The position numbers and the translations under genes are program-made. Below the pieces are notes generated by a model. It was not told where the DNA came from, made no database searches, and saw only the letters and a program-made list of their open reading frames with translations. From Nostoc sp. JL33 (GTDB taxonomy: Bacteria > Cyanobacteriota > Cyanobacteriia > Cyanobacteriales > Nostocaceae), in assembly GCF_017114985.1 (NCBI RefSeq), contig NZ_JABXKP010000104.1, positions 62,001 through 126,000 of the forward strand: 64,000 nt of DNA, given 5' to 3'. Each line of letters starts with the position of its first letter. The first letter of the stretch is position 1. Positions 25,948 through 34,667 of the stretch are shown here, in pieces.

Positions 25948-26799
25948 TCAATGAGCATCTTTACGACGCACAAAGGGTAAAAGGTCTTCCAAAATCGCCT
26001 CGTGGTAGTGTTCTTGAGGATAATGTCCGACGTTATTAAGTTTTATTAATTCGGTATTTGGTACAGAATTTGCAAAATTTTGGGCAATGTCTACAGGTAG
26101 CCAAGGGTCAATCATACCCCATTGAATCAGAATTGGCTGTTGCCATTCTTTAAAGCCAGATTCGATTTCTGTCATTGCTGAATCAAGCTGTAGATTGCGA
26201 ATACTTGCTAAGAGACTTCGACCAGATGCAGAAGTTTTCAAAAATGGTTTTCGATAAATATCTAAATCTTTATCTCCGATGCGATAACGGCTACCACCTT
26301 CTAGCGTCCGGTCAACTAATAGCGGGTCTTGGGTCATTACTTCACCTGCCAAAGGTAAACCCATTTGTTTAATTTTCCAGGGTAATTTGGCAGCACTTGA
26401 AATGGGTGTATTTAAGATAGCTAAATTGGCAATTTGTTCTGGGTGGCGCAACGCATATTGTAGTCCTACAGAACCTAAAAAACCTTGTACAACTAAAGAA
26501 AAATGTTCAAGTTCTAGCGCTTTAATAAATCCTTCTAAAGCTGTGATAAAAGCATCAGGAGTGTAAGCAAAATCTCGTTTTTCTGGTTTTGCAGAAAAAC
26601 CGTAACCAATCCAATCTGGAGCGATCGCTCTTGTACCCTGATTCGCTAGAGCAGGTATAATATGACGCCAACTATAACTTTGTGAAACTAAGCCGTGTAG
26701 CAACAACACAGGCGCTAAGTCAGTTCTGCCGATTGGTAAAGATTCGCGATAAAACCATTCCAGCGAACCTACATTGATTTTATGTTCTGTTATTGACAC
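25948..26799 (-). CDS. Alpha/beta hydrolase with altered nucleophile site
   Basis: The 283-residue protein has the alpha/beta hydrolase frame: VLLLHGLVSQSYSWRHIIPAL, RAIAPDWIGYGFSAKP, an acid in WGMIDPWLP and a catalytic-type His in NVGHYPQEH. At the nucleophile elbow, where haloalkane dehalogenase-like relatives have H-D-W-G and esterases G-x-S-x-G, this protein has VVQGFLGSVGL with Gly106 at the expected nucleophile. It may be catalytically altered or use a cofactor-free mechanism. The start precedes an ATTGGGC heptamer tract. Substrate is unknown. Confidence 0.75.
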   Translation of the reverse strand: MSITEHKINVGSLEWFYRESLPIGRTDLAPVLLLHGLVSQSYSWRHIIPALANQGTRAIAPDWIGYGFSAKPEKRDFAYTPDAFITALEGFIKALELEHFSLVVQGFLGSVGLQYALRHPEQIANLAILNTPISSAAKLPWKIKQMGLPLAGEVMTQDPLLVDRTLEGGSRYRIGDKDLDIYRKPFLKTSASGRSLLASIRNLQLDSAMTEIESGFKEWQQPILIQWGMIDPWLPVDIAQNFANSVPNTELIKLNNVGHYPQEHYHEAILEDLLPFVRRKDAH

Positions 26800-26812
26800 G
26801 CTATATTCCTAT

Positions 26813-26887
26813 ATTGGGCATTGGGCATTGGGAATTGGGAATTGGGAATTGGGCATTGGGCATTGGGCATTGGGCATTGGGCATTGG
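26813..26887. repeat. ATTGGGC/ATTGGGA heptamer array
   Basis: About ten to eleven tandem heptamers ATTGGGC or ATTGGGA form a typical cyanobacterial STRR. They lie just upstream of the hydrolase start on the minus strand. A pyrimidine-rich stretch (CCCCTGCTTCCCC) follows up to 26967. Confidence 0.85.
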
Positions 26888-26967
26888 TCAATAATCAATA
26901 GTTCTTCTTCTTCCCCTGCTTCCCCTGCCCCCCCTGCTTCCCCTGCCCCCTTATCCCCCTCATCCCC

Positions 26968-28095
26968 TCACTCCCCACTCCCCACTCCCTGAGGAATAAT
27001 CATCTCACGAATTGCATAAGCTGTGGCGGGTGCTAGTAAAACGCCGTTGCGATAGTGTCCGGTAGCTAGGAGGACGTTGCTAAACCCTGGTAACTTACCA
27101 ATAACTGGGGCTGGGCGTCCTTCAGGACGGGGACGTAACCCCGACCAAGTGCCCAGAATCCTTGCTGTGGCTAATTCTGGGCAAAATGCGATCGCTTGTT
27201 CTCTAACAGATTCCAGCAGTTCTTGATTTGGCGGTATTTCATCGCTATTGCTGGGAAATTCCACTGTTGCACCCACCCAATAATCTCCACCACCCACAGG
27301 AACAATATGGACATCGTTACCCGTTATCGCCGGCTGGAAGTCAGGATTGCCTAATGGATGCCCCATACGCATTTGCAATGCTTGCCCAAGTACGGGGCGA
27401 ATATCAACCATCTGATTTAATTTTGCCGTCAGTGGTGTTGAACCTAATCCGGCTGCGATTACAAACCAATCTGCGGCTATTTTTCCTTCTGTAGTCTCAA
27501 GTTGTTCGCAAAATTGGGGGGAAGACTCAGGTGGTGAGGTTTGGGCATCCAAAACAGCCACACCAAATTTGAAAGTTACACCATTTTGCTGGGCAGCCTC
27601 AACTAAAGCTAATGTGAGGGCAACAGGATCAAGTTGACGGTCTTGAGGAGAATAGACAGCGCCAGTAATTTTTTCGTGATTAACTTGAGGACAGATATTT
27701 TTGAGTTTAGCCGTGTCCCAAATTTCTAAATGCCAGCCTTGAGAGTGGCGAATTTCTACTAAATTTTCCCATGCTGAGATCCCCTCTACCGAAGGTGAGG
27801 AATCAGGCAAAAGCATGAGAATTCCCTGACGATTAAAAGGGATTTTGCGACCTGTTAAAGCTTCTAGTTCAGGAATCAAGGTTTCATAGCGTTGGATGCT
27901 AGTTTGTCGCATCTGCCAAGCTTTGCCCTTGATTTTTTGGCTGATTGCGCCCATCAAAACGCCAAGTGCAGCGCCCGTGGAAGCTTGTGCTGGTGGTTGC
28001 CGATCGCAAACTGTGATTTTCAGCCCTTTTACTTGACTCAGTTCATAGGCGATCGCAGCCCCAACTACACCACAACCGATAATAACTACATTCAT
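26968..28095 (-). CDS. thiO: FAD-dependent glycine oxidase-like protein
   Basis: The 375-residue protein has an N-terminal FAD-binding motif VVIIGCGVVGAAIAYELS with the acidic end CDR and the DAO-family body (FNRQGILMLLPD, VGATVEFPS). The C-terminal GLRPRPEGRPAPVIGKL and ATGHYRNGVLLAPATA are typical of ThiO glycine oxidases, which supply iminoglycine for the thiazole ring of thiamine. Other D-amino-acid oxidase relatives cannot be excluded, and no thiamine genes are adjacent. It is followed by the hydrolase and hemJ on the same strand. Confidence 0.75.
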   Translation of the reverse strand: MNVVIIGCGVVGAAIAYELSQVKGLKITVCDRQPPAQASTGAALGVLMGAISQKIKGKAWQMRQTSIQRYETLIPELEALTGRKIPFNRQGILMLLPDSSPSVEGISAWENLVEIRHSQGWHLEIWDTAKLKNICPQVNHEKITGAVYSPQDRQLDPVALTLALVEAAQQNGVTFKFGVAVLDAQTSPPESSPQFCEQLETTEGKIAADWFVIAAGLGSTPLTAKLNQMVDIRPVLGQALQMRMGHPLGNPDFQPAITGNDVHIVPVGGGDYWVGATVEFPSNSDEIPPNQELLESVREQAIAFCPELATARILGTWSGLRPRPEGRPAPVIGKLPGFSNVLLATGHYRNGVLLAPATAYAIREMIIPQGVGSGE

Positions 28096-28126
28096 AATTT
28101 GTGCTTGAAGTGAGTAGTTAGGAGTA

Positions 28127-28166
28127 GAGACGCGATTAATCGCGTCTCGATTAATCGCGTCTGTAC
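28127..28166. repeat. Copy of the 20-bp palindrome
   Basis: GAGACGCGATTAATCGCGTCTC is followed directly by a second half-copy CGATTAATCGCGTCTGTAC upstream of thiO. It belongs with the palindromes at 20962-21049 and 38655-38682. Ends are approximate. Confidence 0.75.
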
Positions 28167-28230
28167 AGGAGTTAAAAATTTTAAATTTCTAACTATTAAC
28201 TATTAACTATTAACTCCTAACTATTAATTC

Positions 28231-28686
28231 CTAACTTTCTTCTCTTTTAGGAAGCAGCTGGAGGAATTTGTCAATGTCTGCCAAAGCAGCTTCGGAGTTA
28301 GTCAAGGCAAGTTGAGGTTTGCCAGCACTAGTAGCTTTATCAAGTTTAACCAGGTCGTTAAACAAATCTCGCGTTATTTGACGTGCTGCGGGTTGGTCTT
28401 TGGGCAGAAGGTTGGGAGTGACATAAGTCAGGTTCAGCCTTGCTTCTGTTATGGGCCCATGTATAAAGTTACGCACATTGATCCAATCACCTCTTTGGAT
28501 CAGCGTTTTCAACTCTTGTGAGCGATCGCGCACAGCCTGAATTTCAGGAACGTATGCTTGAATTCTTTCAAGTTGCGTTGCTGTATAAGTCGGAGGTGCT
28601 ACCGCAACACCAGGGCCGCCACAACTAATTAGGAATGTGGCCAATAATACTAGGAAAAATGAAAAAATCGAGCGTTGACGCACCAT
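28231..28686 (-). CDS. psbQ: Photosystem II lipoprotein PsbQ (CyanoQ)
   Basis: The 151-residue protein is a lumenal photosystem II extrinsic subunit that stabilises the oxygen-evolving complex. It starts MVRQRSIFSFFLVLLATFL, with the lipobox LISC, so it is probably lipid-anchored. The mature part is a four-helix bundle sequence (IQAYVPEIQAVRDRSQEL, RGDWINVRNFIHGPI). The ATG at 28686 is chosen because it gives a normal signal peptide; an upstream ATG at 28731 would add 15 polar residues. Confidence 0.9.
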   Translation of the reverse strand: MVRQRSIFSFFLVLLATFLISCGGPGVAVAPPTYTATQLERIQAYVPEIQAVRDRSQELKTLIQRGDWINVRNFIHGPITEARLNLTYVTPNLLPKDQPAARQITRDLFNDLVKLDKATSAGKPQLALTNSEAALADIDKFLQLLPKREES

Positions 28687-29037
28687 ACATTGAACTTGAT
28701 TACTGTTTTTTTTGCCGATTAACAGTGTCATTTTAGATCGCTAGCGTAATTTATCGTTCTTATCAGCCAAGGATTTTGCAGAAAATCTCGATATTTTTTA
28801 CAAACGCCAGAGTTTCATTTGCTTTTTAAGTATAATTACTTAAAAGGTGTTAGCTAGTCCCAACAAGCAGCGATTTTTGGTATCTGTCTAGTAACCAGGA
28901 TTGTTAGGGAAGTATGATTTAGAGTTGCTAAATCTCAAAGGTCTTGATAAGCTGAAACACCAATAGTATAAGCCTTCTGGCGGTTTTTCTGTCTTCACGT
29001 CCCGGAAGATGCCGACGCAATATAGGAGTATTTTTTA
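28687..29037. other. Divergent intergenic region, psbQ side
   Basis: No gene is seen in these 351 bases. AGGAG at about 29023 lies upstream of the GTG at 29038. The psbQ promoter should lie near 28740-28850, but no clear boxes were assigned. Confidence 0.4.
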
Positions 29038-29466
29038 GTGAACGCAGCTGAACAGGCAACGAACCTTGAACTCGCCAGCAACATTGCTACGGTGGTTAAT
29101 TTGTTCAAATTCCAGTTTCCTGATGCCAAATCTGATCTCAAACCCTGGAAGAATGACCCGGAAACCAGAGAGTTAGTTGATCCAGATTCTATAGATATTG
29201 GCTTTCACTTTCCCGGTATCAGCAAATCTTGGCGAAGTCGCAGCATCTTAATTCAAATCCGATTTTATCAAGATCCCATCAATAATTACCGCCGGGCGAT
29301 CGGCGTGGAGGTAGCTGGATTTGATCATCGCGGCGAGGCGTGGCGACTTTCTACGGTAGAAAACTGGAGTATTGTCGGCGCATCTTCGCCTTCTGGTGAA
29401 ATCGAGGATAAGCTCAAACAGATTTGCCGACAAATTTTAGAAGTATTTAATAAACCAAGCGAATAA
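29038..29466 (+). CDS. Conserved-looking protein of unknown function
   Basis: The 142-residue soluble protein begins at GTG with AGGAG upstream. It reads as an alpha-beta fold: an N-terminal helix (ASNIATVVNLFKFQFPDA), SIDIGFHFPGISKSWRSRSILIQIRFY, then GVEVAGFDHRGEAWRLSTVENW and a C-terminal helix. No catalytic motif or signal peptide is evident and I do not recognise the family. It lies 97 bases upstream of the lipase-like gene on the same strand. Confidence 0.7.
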   Translation: MNAAEQATNLELASNIATVVNLFKFQFPDAKSDLKPWKNDPETRELVDPDSIDIGFHFPGISKSWRSRSILIQIRFYQDPINNYRRAIGVEVAGFDHRGEAWRLSTVENWSIVGASSPSGEIEDKLKQICRQILEVFNKPSE

Positions 29467-29517
29467 AATCAACTTGTGTCAGAGAAAGTAGTGAGGAATA
29501 ATACAGAGGAAAGCTTT

Positions 29518-29546
29518 GCGTAGGCATAGCCCAACCCAGGCATCGC
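29518..29546 (+). repeat. 29-nt dispersed element, copy 2
   Basis: GCGTAGGCATAG, CCCAACCCAG, GCATCGC. It lies just before the start of the lipase-like gene and creates a misleading upstream TTG frame. Confidence 0.65.
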
Positions 29547-29563
29547 TAGCCACCCTGATCACA

Positions 29564-30739
29564 ATGACTACTGTAATATTTGTACATGGCACTGGCATTA
29601 GAGAACGAGAATACAACGAAACCTTTCAGATAATTGAGCAAAAGATTCATGCCCAACGTTCTGACATCAAAGTTGCTCGCTGCCTTTGGGGTGAATTAGG
29701 TGCAAAGTTTAATGATAATCGTGCATCAGTACCCTTGGAAGATGTGACACTGGCTTTATCTCAGCCAGAAACAGACGCAGATATTTTACTGTGGGGGCAA
29801 TTATACCGCGATCCTCTGTATGAATTACGGCTGTTGTCTTTGAAACCTATTGAGTCAGGAAATCCTTTTGGGGAAGAACCAGGGGATGTTTTACAATCTC
29901 GTGTAGCGAGTCTCACTCCGACATCTCAACTGCAAGCTAAGTTGCAAGAGGCGGGAATTGCAGAAATATTTGAGCCAGCACGAGAAGATGTTATCCACAG
30001 TGAACCGTATCATCAGGCATTGCTCACAGTTTGCGAATCTGATTTGAGTGAATATTATGCACCAATAGCTAGAGCGATCGCGGCTCAAGCAATGTTTATT
30101 AGCGAACTGCAAGAAAAATTTCCCCCCATACTCACCGATGCCCAATTGCGGGATAAGGTTGTGGAATTGCTGACTCTGGCTTTGACAGAGGCGGAATTAG
30201 GATTGGGTGGCTGGTTATTAAAGCCACTTGTTGAATTAGCCTTGCCAATGGGAACAAATTATGTCAGAGGAAACCGCCTTGAACTAACTGATAAAATTTC
30301 GCCTATGCCCGGTGATATTTTGTTGTATCAGACGCGGGGTGAAAAAATCAGGGCGTTTATCCAGGAACAAATTGCCCAAGCAGAACCGCCAGTGGTTTTA
30401 ATCGCCCATAGCTTGGGAGGTATCGCTTGTGTAGATTTGCTAGTGCAGCAGCAGTTGTCTCAGGTGGAATTATTGGTAACAGTTGGTTCCCAAGCACCGT
30501 TTTTATATGAGATTAACGCCCTCTACAGCTTAGAATATGGGCAGTTATTGCCAGAGCATTTCCCGGAATGGTTGAATATCTACGATTTACGGGATTTTCT
30601 CAGTTACGTGGGTAATAGAATTTTCCCTGATAGAGTGCAGGATGTGCGAGTGGATAGCAGACAACCGTTTCCCCGTTCCCACGGTGCTTATTGGACAAAT
30701 GCCAAAACCTGGGAGGCGATTATTTCGAGGTTGCCATAA
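29564..30739 (+). CDS. Lipase-like alpha/beta hydrolase
   Basis: The 391-residue protein starts MTTVIFVHGTGIRE, an oxyanion-hole HG motif. It has PPVVLIAHSLGGIACVDLL, the nucleophile elbow with Ser in HSLGG, about 280 residues in. The late region PRSHGAYWTN supplies the likely catalytic His. The long middle (LTLALTEAELGLGGWLLKPLVELALP) is helical and could be a lid. No signal peptide is seen. It precedes the caspase-NB-ARC-TPR gene by about 310 bases of repeat sequence on the same strand, so a functional pairing is possible but unproven. Confidence 0.78.
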   Translation: MTTVIFVHGTGIREREYNETFQIIEQKIHAQRSDIKVARCLWGELGAKFNDNRASVPLEDVTLALSQPETDADILLWGQLYRDPLYELRLLSLKPIESGNPFGEEPGDVLQSRVASLTPTSQLQAKLQEAGIAEIFEPAREDVIHSEPYHQALLTVCESDLSEYYAPIARAIAAQAMFISELQEKFPPILTDAQLRDKVVELLTLALTEAELGLGGWLLKPLVELALPMGTNYVRGNRLELTDKISPMPGDILLYQTRGEKIRAFIQEQIAQAEPPVVLIAHSLGGIACVDLLVQQQLSQVELLVTVGSQAPFLYEINALYSLEYGQLLPEHFPEWLNIYDLRDFLSYVGNRIFPDRVQDVRVDSRQPFPRSHGAYWTNAKTWEAIISRLP

Positions 30740-31050
30740 TGGTTTACTTTTTACGGTATTTAGAAAACTCCTCTCCAAACCTCTCCCCTACAAAGATACG
30801 GTGTACAGACAAGTCGAATTACCCCCCTCAATCCCCCCTTGTAAAGGGGGGAAGCCGGAAATCCAGTTCCCTCCCCTTTACAAGGGGAGGGTTAGGGTGG
30901 GGTAAAAACCAGATTCGTAAACTACTTCAGACTTGTGTTTACACCATAGCCTCTACAAGGAGAGAGGCTTTAAATTTTCCCCATTCCCTTGCAGGGAAGG
31001 GGGCTGGGGGGTTAGGTCATTTTCCCCATAACGTGAGAGGCTAGGTCATC
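30740..31050. repeat. Dispersed repeat-filled gap
   Basis: The gap holds inverted-repeat segments of the CCCCCCTTGTAAAGGGGGG and CCCTCCCCTTTACAAGGGGA kinds and a similar CCCTTGCAGGGAAGGG further on. These are common cyanobacterial intergenic repeats. No gene was seen. Confidence 0.65.
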
Positions 31051-32511
31051 ATGCAATTGATGGCTAAACCTGAACGGACATTTGGGTTAATTGTGGGTAT
31101 TGAAAAGTACCACGAAACTGCTTGGAATGTGACGGGTGGGGGGCCAGCCGATGACGCGCTGAAATTTGCTCATTGGCTGCATCGGCGCGGTGTGCCGAAG
31201 GAGAATATCCGGTTATGTTTATCAGCGCTGGAAGAAAATCAGCAGTTAATTGGGGAATGTGGGTTAACTGTAGAGTTAGCAACACAGCAAAATATCTCCG
31301 ACATTGTGACTAACTTTTTATCCCCAAAGTTAGGGGATTTACTCTACATTTTTTGGGCGGGACATGGTTTGATTACCTCAGAACGAGAGCGTCGGTTGCT
31401 TTGTGCTGATGCCAATAAACAGAATTGGCAGAATTTACATTTAAAGTCTTTATTAGATTTTTTGGCTTCAGATAGATTTCAGATTCGTAATCATATTTGT
31501 ATTATTGATGCCTGTGCCAACTATGTTTTAGAGTCGAAGGGAAGACCAACTAAGTTAGGTGGCAAAGCTTTTTTGAGTGGTCAGCCAAAGCAAGATAGTC
31601 AACAATTTGTGTTACTGGCTACGCGAGAAGGAGAACAAGCTAAGGTAAATTCGGAAAATAAAACAGGATACTTTTCTCAAGCTGTGAGAGAGGCTCTAGC
31701 CGCATCTAATGGGACTTTTCCCCCGAATATGAGGGAAGTTACTGAGGCAGTTAAGCAGCGATTTACTAGTTTAGATAAAAAACAACTGCCGACTTATTTT
31801 TATTCCCGCAGTTGGGATGGAGATATTGAAAAATCTCATTTCAACCCGTTTGATATCCCGCATAATATCCCACAGAGTCAAGCTCGTAAATTTGTTGGGA
31901 GGGATGATCAAATAGAAGGATTGCGTCAGCGATTGCAAGCAAATGATATTGTGACTATTACCGATATGACTGGGCAAGGTGGGGTGGGTAAAACAGAGTT
32001 AGCTATTCAATACTCATGGCAATATTTGGAAGATTATTCTGGCGGATGTTGTTGGTTAAATCCCCAAGGTATTGATTTGGGAACCCAGTTAATAGAGTTT
32101 GGTATCTCCAAAAAGTTTTTTGACTTCAAGATTTTTGAGTCTATTCAAAAATTTAGTCCTGCGGGTAGAATTCTCTATTGCTGGGATAACTGGCAAGCTG
32201 GCAAAGTTTTACTGATATTTGATGATGTCAAAGACTGGAAGCAAATTCAACCCTATTTACCACTCAAAGGTTCTCGGTTTAGGGTGTTAATTACCACTCG
32301 TGAAAACACAGAGTTAACATATCCATCATTGCCGTTAGGTAAATTGTCACCAGATGCAGCCTTAGAATTATTAACAACCCTGCTGGGAAAAGATAGGGTT
32401 GAGAAGGAATTAGAGTTTGCTAAGGGACTTTGCAGATTTGTGGATTATGTACCTATTGAACTTTACAAAATAGCCGCATTGTGCAGAGAGCCAGAGAGAC
32501 TATTATGCTAG
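31051..32511 (+). CDS. Caspase-like and NB-ARC protein, N-terminal half of a split gene
   Basis: The 486-residue product has an N-terminal caspase/metacaspase (C14-type) domain with the dyad His105 (FWAGHG) and Cys155 (IIDACAN). An NB-ARC ATPase follows, with P-loop GQGGVGKT at 308-315, Walker B VLLIFDDVKDW and the RFRVLITTREN strand. It stops at 32509 inside the NB-ARC/linker, and the sequence continues one frame over at 32481. Adding a single base near 32500 restores CREPERTIMLADIL and one protein of about 1040 residues with C-terminal TPRs. Such caspase-NB-ARC-TPR proteins resemble NLR-type immune sensors of bacteria. The start at 31060 (MAKPERT) is an alternative. Confidence 0.8.
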   Translation: MQLMAKPERTFGLIVGIEKYHETAWNVTGGGPADDALKFAHWLHRRGVPKENIRLCLSALEENQQLIGECGLTVELATQQNISDIVTNFLSPKLGDLLYIFWAGHGLITSERERRLLCADANKQNWQNLHLKSLLDFLASDRFQIRNHICIIDACANYVLESKGRPTKLGGKAFLSGQPKQDSQQFVLLATREGEQAKVNSENKTGYFSQAVREALAASNGTFPPNMREVTEAVKQRFTSLDKKQLPTYFYSRSWDGDIEKSHFNPFDIPHNIPQSQARKFVGRDDQIEGLRQRLQANDIVTITDMTGQGGVGKTELAIQYSWQYLEDYSGGCCWLNPQGIDLGTQLIEFGISKKFFDFKIFESIQKFSPAGRILYCWDNWQAGKVLLIFDDVKDWKQIQPYLPLKGSRFRVLITTRENTELTYPSLPLGKLSPDAALELLTTLLGKDRVEKELEFAKGLCRFVDYVPIELYKIAALCREPERLLC

Positions 32512-34175
32512 CAGATATCCTCGCACGGCTACAGAAGCAAGCATCAGCAGGCGAGTCTGGTGTAGCAGCAGCTTTTGAGTTGAATTGGGAGTGCTTAGAA
32601 CCAGAAGCGCAAAAATTAGCTTGTCTGTTGAGTTTGTTTGCTTTGGCTCCTATCCCTTGGTCTTTGGTAGAATCAGCAGCAAGTGCTAACCATTTGGAAT
32701 TTGACTTTAAAGCTAACTGCACTGTTTTAGTTGAGCGTTATCTGCTGCAAGAATTGGCAGAGGACACCTACCAAGTTCATGAACGCATTCAGGAATTATT
32801 GCGGCAGAAGTTAGAAGAGTTACCTGAAGCTGACGAATTCAAACGCGGCTATTGTCGAGCAATGGTAGCAGTAGCAAAAGATATTACTGAGACACCCACA
32901 CTGATAGAAATTGATCAAGCAATCCTTGCCATTCCTCATCTTGCGGAAGTTCCTACAGTTTACCAAGCTTGGTTAAGTGATGATGATTTAATATGGACTT
33001 TTGTCGGCTTGGGTAGATTTTACCAAGGTCAAGGAGCCTACGCGCAAGCTTTACCTTGGTATGAGCAAAGTTTATCCTCTATTAAAAAACGTTTTACGCA
33101 TGAACACCCGGATGTAGCAATTAGCCTAAACAATTTGGCAGGACTCTACTACTCACAGGGAAGGTACAGCGATGCAGAACCTTTGTACATCCAAGCTTTG
33201 GAGATGACAAAACGCCTGCTGGGGGATGAACACGCCTCTGTGGCAACTAGCCTGAACAATTTGGCTGAACTCTACCGTTCACAGGGACGCTACAGCGATG
33301 CCGAACCTTTGTACATCGAAGCTTTGTCCATGAGAAAACACCTACTGGAGGATGAACACGCCTCTGTGGCAACTAGCCTGAATAATTTGGCAGGACTCTA
33401 CTACTCACAAGGAAAGTACAGCGATGCGGAATCTTTGTACATCGAAGCTTTGTCCATGAGAAAACACCTGCTGGGGGATGAACACGCCTCTGTGGCATCT
33501 AGCCTGAACAACTTGGCAGAACTCTATCGTTTAGAAGGAAGGTACAGCGAAGCCGAACCTTTGTACATCCAAGCTTTGTCCATGACAAAACGCCTGCTGG
33601 GAGAATTACACCCGGATGTGGCATCTAGCCTAAACAATTTGGCAGGACTCTACTACTCACAGGGAAGGTACAGTGATGCCGAACCTTTGTACATCCAAGC
33701 TTTGGAGATGACAAAACGCCTGCTGGGAAAATCACACCCGGATGTGGCATCTAGCCTGAACAATTTGGCAGCACTCTACTACTCACAGGGAAGGTACAGT
33801 GATGCCGAACCTTTGTACATCCAAGCTTTGTCTATGAGAAAACGCCTGCTGGGGGATGAACACCCCAATGTGGCAACTAACCTCAACAATTTGGCAGCAC
33901 TCTACAAATCACAGGGAAAGTACAGCGATGCTGAACCTTTGTATATCGAAGCTTTGGCGATGATAAAACGTCTGCTGGGGGATAAACACCCCTCTGTGGC
34001 AACTAGCCTGAACAATTTGGCATTACTCTACTACTCACAGAGAAGATACAGTGAAGCCGAACCTTTGTATATCCAAGCTTTGGCGATCGCTGAAAAATGT
34101 TTGGGGGCAAATCATCCCAATACAATAACCATTCGTGAAAATCTGGAATTCTTGCGGCGGAATCGTCAGCCTTGA
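32481..34175 (+). CDS. TPR sensor half of the split caspase-NB-ARC gene
   Basis: The 564-residue frame begins within the upstream gene and continues it after a one-base frame change. Residues 1-165 form the linker and winged-helix-like part (LACLLSLFALAPIPWSLVE). From about 175 there is one TPR, then eight 42-residue repeats of the kinesin-light-chain type (SLNNLAGLYYSQGRYSDAEP and LYIQALEMTKRLLG) and a partial ninth. The repeats are 126 bp each and very similar at DNA level. In NLR-like proteins this region recognises the trigger. Whether it is translated alone is doubtful. Confidence 0.8.
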   Translation: MQRARETIMLADILARLQKQASAGESGVAAAFELNWECLEPEAQKLACLLSLFALAPIPWSLVESAASANHLEFDFKANCTVLVERYLLQELAEDTYQVHERIQELLRQKLEELPEADEFKRGYCRAMVAVAKDITETPTLIEIDQAILAIPHLAEVPTVYQAWLSDDDLIWTFVGLGRFYQGQGAYAQALPWYEQSLSSIKKRFTHEHPDVAISLNNLAGLYYSQGRYSDAEPLYIQALEMTKRLLGDEHASVATSLNNLAELYRSQGRYSDAEPLYIEALSMRKHLLEDEHASVATSLNNLAGLYYSQGKYSDAESLYIEALSMRKHLLGDEHASVASSLNNLAELYRLEGRYSEAEPLYIQALSMTKRLLGELHPDVASSLNNLAGLYYSQGRYSDAEPLYIQALEMTKRLLGKSHPDVASSLNNLAALYYSQGRYSDAEPLYIQALSMRKRLLGDEHPNVATNLNNLAALYKSQGKYSDAEPLYIEALAMIKRLLGDKHPSVATSLNNLALLYYSQRRYSEAEPLYIQALAIAEKCLGANHPNTITIRENLEFLRRNRQP

Positions 34176-34418
34176 TTCAGGAGAATGGTTGCTTTTGTCT
34201 CCCGTTGGTTTCAGTAATTTAGGTAATCTGCACCGGCTGTATTACCCGCCTGGGATTCAAATCCTAGTCTAATAAGTAGGCAACATAATTAATTACACAA
34301 TGTTATTGCGATCGCACCAAACCAAAATAAAGCGATCGCACAACCTAGAACTACTTCTCTACGATATGCTTTGCGAAGGGTGCGATCGCAATGACTGTAA
34401 ATATTTTTGTTTATCTAC
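34176..34418. other. Gap before the second 21-bp array
   Basis: The sequence contains three GCGATCGCA-type HIP1 sites and no recognised gene. Confidence 0.4.
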
Positions 34419-34586
34419 TCAATGAGCCTCTGAACTCCGTCAACGAGTCTTTTAACTCCGTCAACGAGTCTTTTAACTCCGTCAACGAGTCTTTTAACTC
34501 CGTTAACGAGTCTTTGAACTCCGTCAACGAGTCTTTTAGCTCCGTCAACGAGTCTTTTAGCTCCGTCAACGAGTTTCTGAACTCCT
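34419..34586. repeat. Second 21-bp tandem array, eight units
   Basis: Eight units of 21 bp, consensus TCAACGAGTCTTTTAACTCC plus G, run without spacers. The first and last are diverged. Both strands are open: heptapeptide NSVNESF on plus and ELKDSLT on minus, the latter a coiled-coil-like heptad. No ribosome site supports either. The array lies between the TPR gene and the 3' end of eboF. A hairpin AGATC...GATCT follows at 34612-34645. Confidence 0.88.
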
Positions 34587-34667
34587 CTCCATTATCCACC
34601 TACAGCAATTCCAGATCCTCGATTTCTTTGAAAAATCACGGATCTAACTGCAAGTAGTTTTGACTCT

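Noticed and set aside
34238..34275. A tRNA T-arm-like segment (GGGATTCAAATCC) after the TPR gene.
   Set aside because: No acceptor stem, D-arm or anticodon arm could be folded around it.
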